This document shows positions 63,621 to 64,000 of a stretch of DNA of 64,000 bases, in pieces (within the stretch, counting starts at the first letter, position 1; each line of letters opens with the position of its first letter). The position numbers were made by a program, and so were the translations under genes. Under the pieces are notes generated by a model. The model was given only the letters and a program-made list of their open reading frames with translations. It was not told the origin of the DNA and searched no databases. Source of the stretch: Azolla caroliniana (lineage: Eukaryota > Polypodiophyta); contig JBHGNT010000008.1 in NCBI GenBank assembly GCA_043228905.1, forward strand, positions 8,866,001-8,930,000, read 5' to 3'.

Positions 63621-64000
63621 ACCGTTGTCGCGTTGTTACGCGTGTGCGTGGAGAACAAGGCGGGACCACTGGGGTCTTGGACCGAGGAATAGGTGAGAAA
63701 AGGGAGAGAGAGAGAGACGCTCTCACACACGTATAGACAAAGAAGCGCACGGGAACGCGGCCCAACAACACAGGAGACGCGAGTTGAGTAGGGGATAGAG
63801 TATAAGAACACTAGTGTATGTATATAAATATATGTATGCAGACGACTCGAACGGTTACAGCCGATCAGGTCGGTGAGATGGATGCCGACGCTTGATCACC
63901 CACGCACACAGGGGAGCAAGATGGAGATTCTACCGGAAGCACACGGGCGTTCCACGGAGCAGAATCAACCTCTCAAGAGCCTGCGCAAAAGAAAGCTATG
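63621..64000. other. Unclassified right edge
   Basis: No coding region recognised. It contains GAGAGAGAGAGAGA near 63704, TATATAAATATATG near 63822 and GGCCCAACAACA near 63751, which may be an LTR edge on the minus strand. The identity is open. Confidence 0.3.

Overview
The window is land-plant nuclear DNA. It holds one intact-looking host gene, a casein kinase 1-like protein kinase with 14 coding exons at about 24.0-30.75 kb on the + strand. Almost everything else is layered LTR retrotransposon, plus LINE remnants. Plant origin rests on the spliced plant-style CK1, Ty1/copia polyproteins primed by an initiator-tRNA-Met-like site, Ty3/gypsy chromoviruses with a C-terminal chromodomain, and abundant TC/AG microsatellites. 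The species cannot be resolved from the sequence alone.

Left block (1-22.5 kb). A minus-strand gypsy gag relic (D2) runs off the left edge. A minus-strand copia relic (C, 1.93-2.06 kb plus 11.61-14.21 kb) was split by copia B (2062-11611, 522-bp LTRs, TSD AGTTT). B was in turn entered by copia A (TSD CCAGA), after which part of the A/B composite was inverted, leaving LTRs and TSDs in opposite orientation. To the right are a decayed chromovirus (G1), LINE pieces lodged in its LTR, and a gypsy RT relic (H).

Gene block (22.5-32.9 kb). A GA/TC-rich upstream region leads into the CK1-like gene. Its large introns carry degenerate repeats, one of which is also found inside a retrotransposon 8 kb downstream. 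About 2 kb of unclassified spacer follows.

Right block (32.9-64 kb). Copia E1 is the host for two insertions. Copia E2 (33232-38143, TSD CATAT) sits in E1's 5' LTR. Gypsy D (38618-52571, 435-bp LTRs, TSD CTAAT) sits in E1's gag. D carries gag-protease, RT-RNase H-integrase and a large additional same-strand ORF after pol with a basic region and long coiled coils. D was itself entered by a 5'-truncated copia (A2). Further right are a chromovirus relic (G3) with a solo copia LTR (TSD TAAAA), a chromovirus LTR split by an almost complete copia (A3, 56052-60100, TSD GAAAA) that has lost its RT, a chromovirus 3' half (G2), and a copia RNase H relic.

No element is fully autonomous as read: each pol has stops, frameshifts or missing domains. 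The copia LTR families A, C, E1 and E2 share a promoter layout (TATA box followed closely by TAGGGC), and two of them share a dyad around the TATA box with compensating base changes. No tRNA, rRNA or CRISPR feature was seen.
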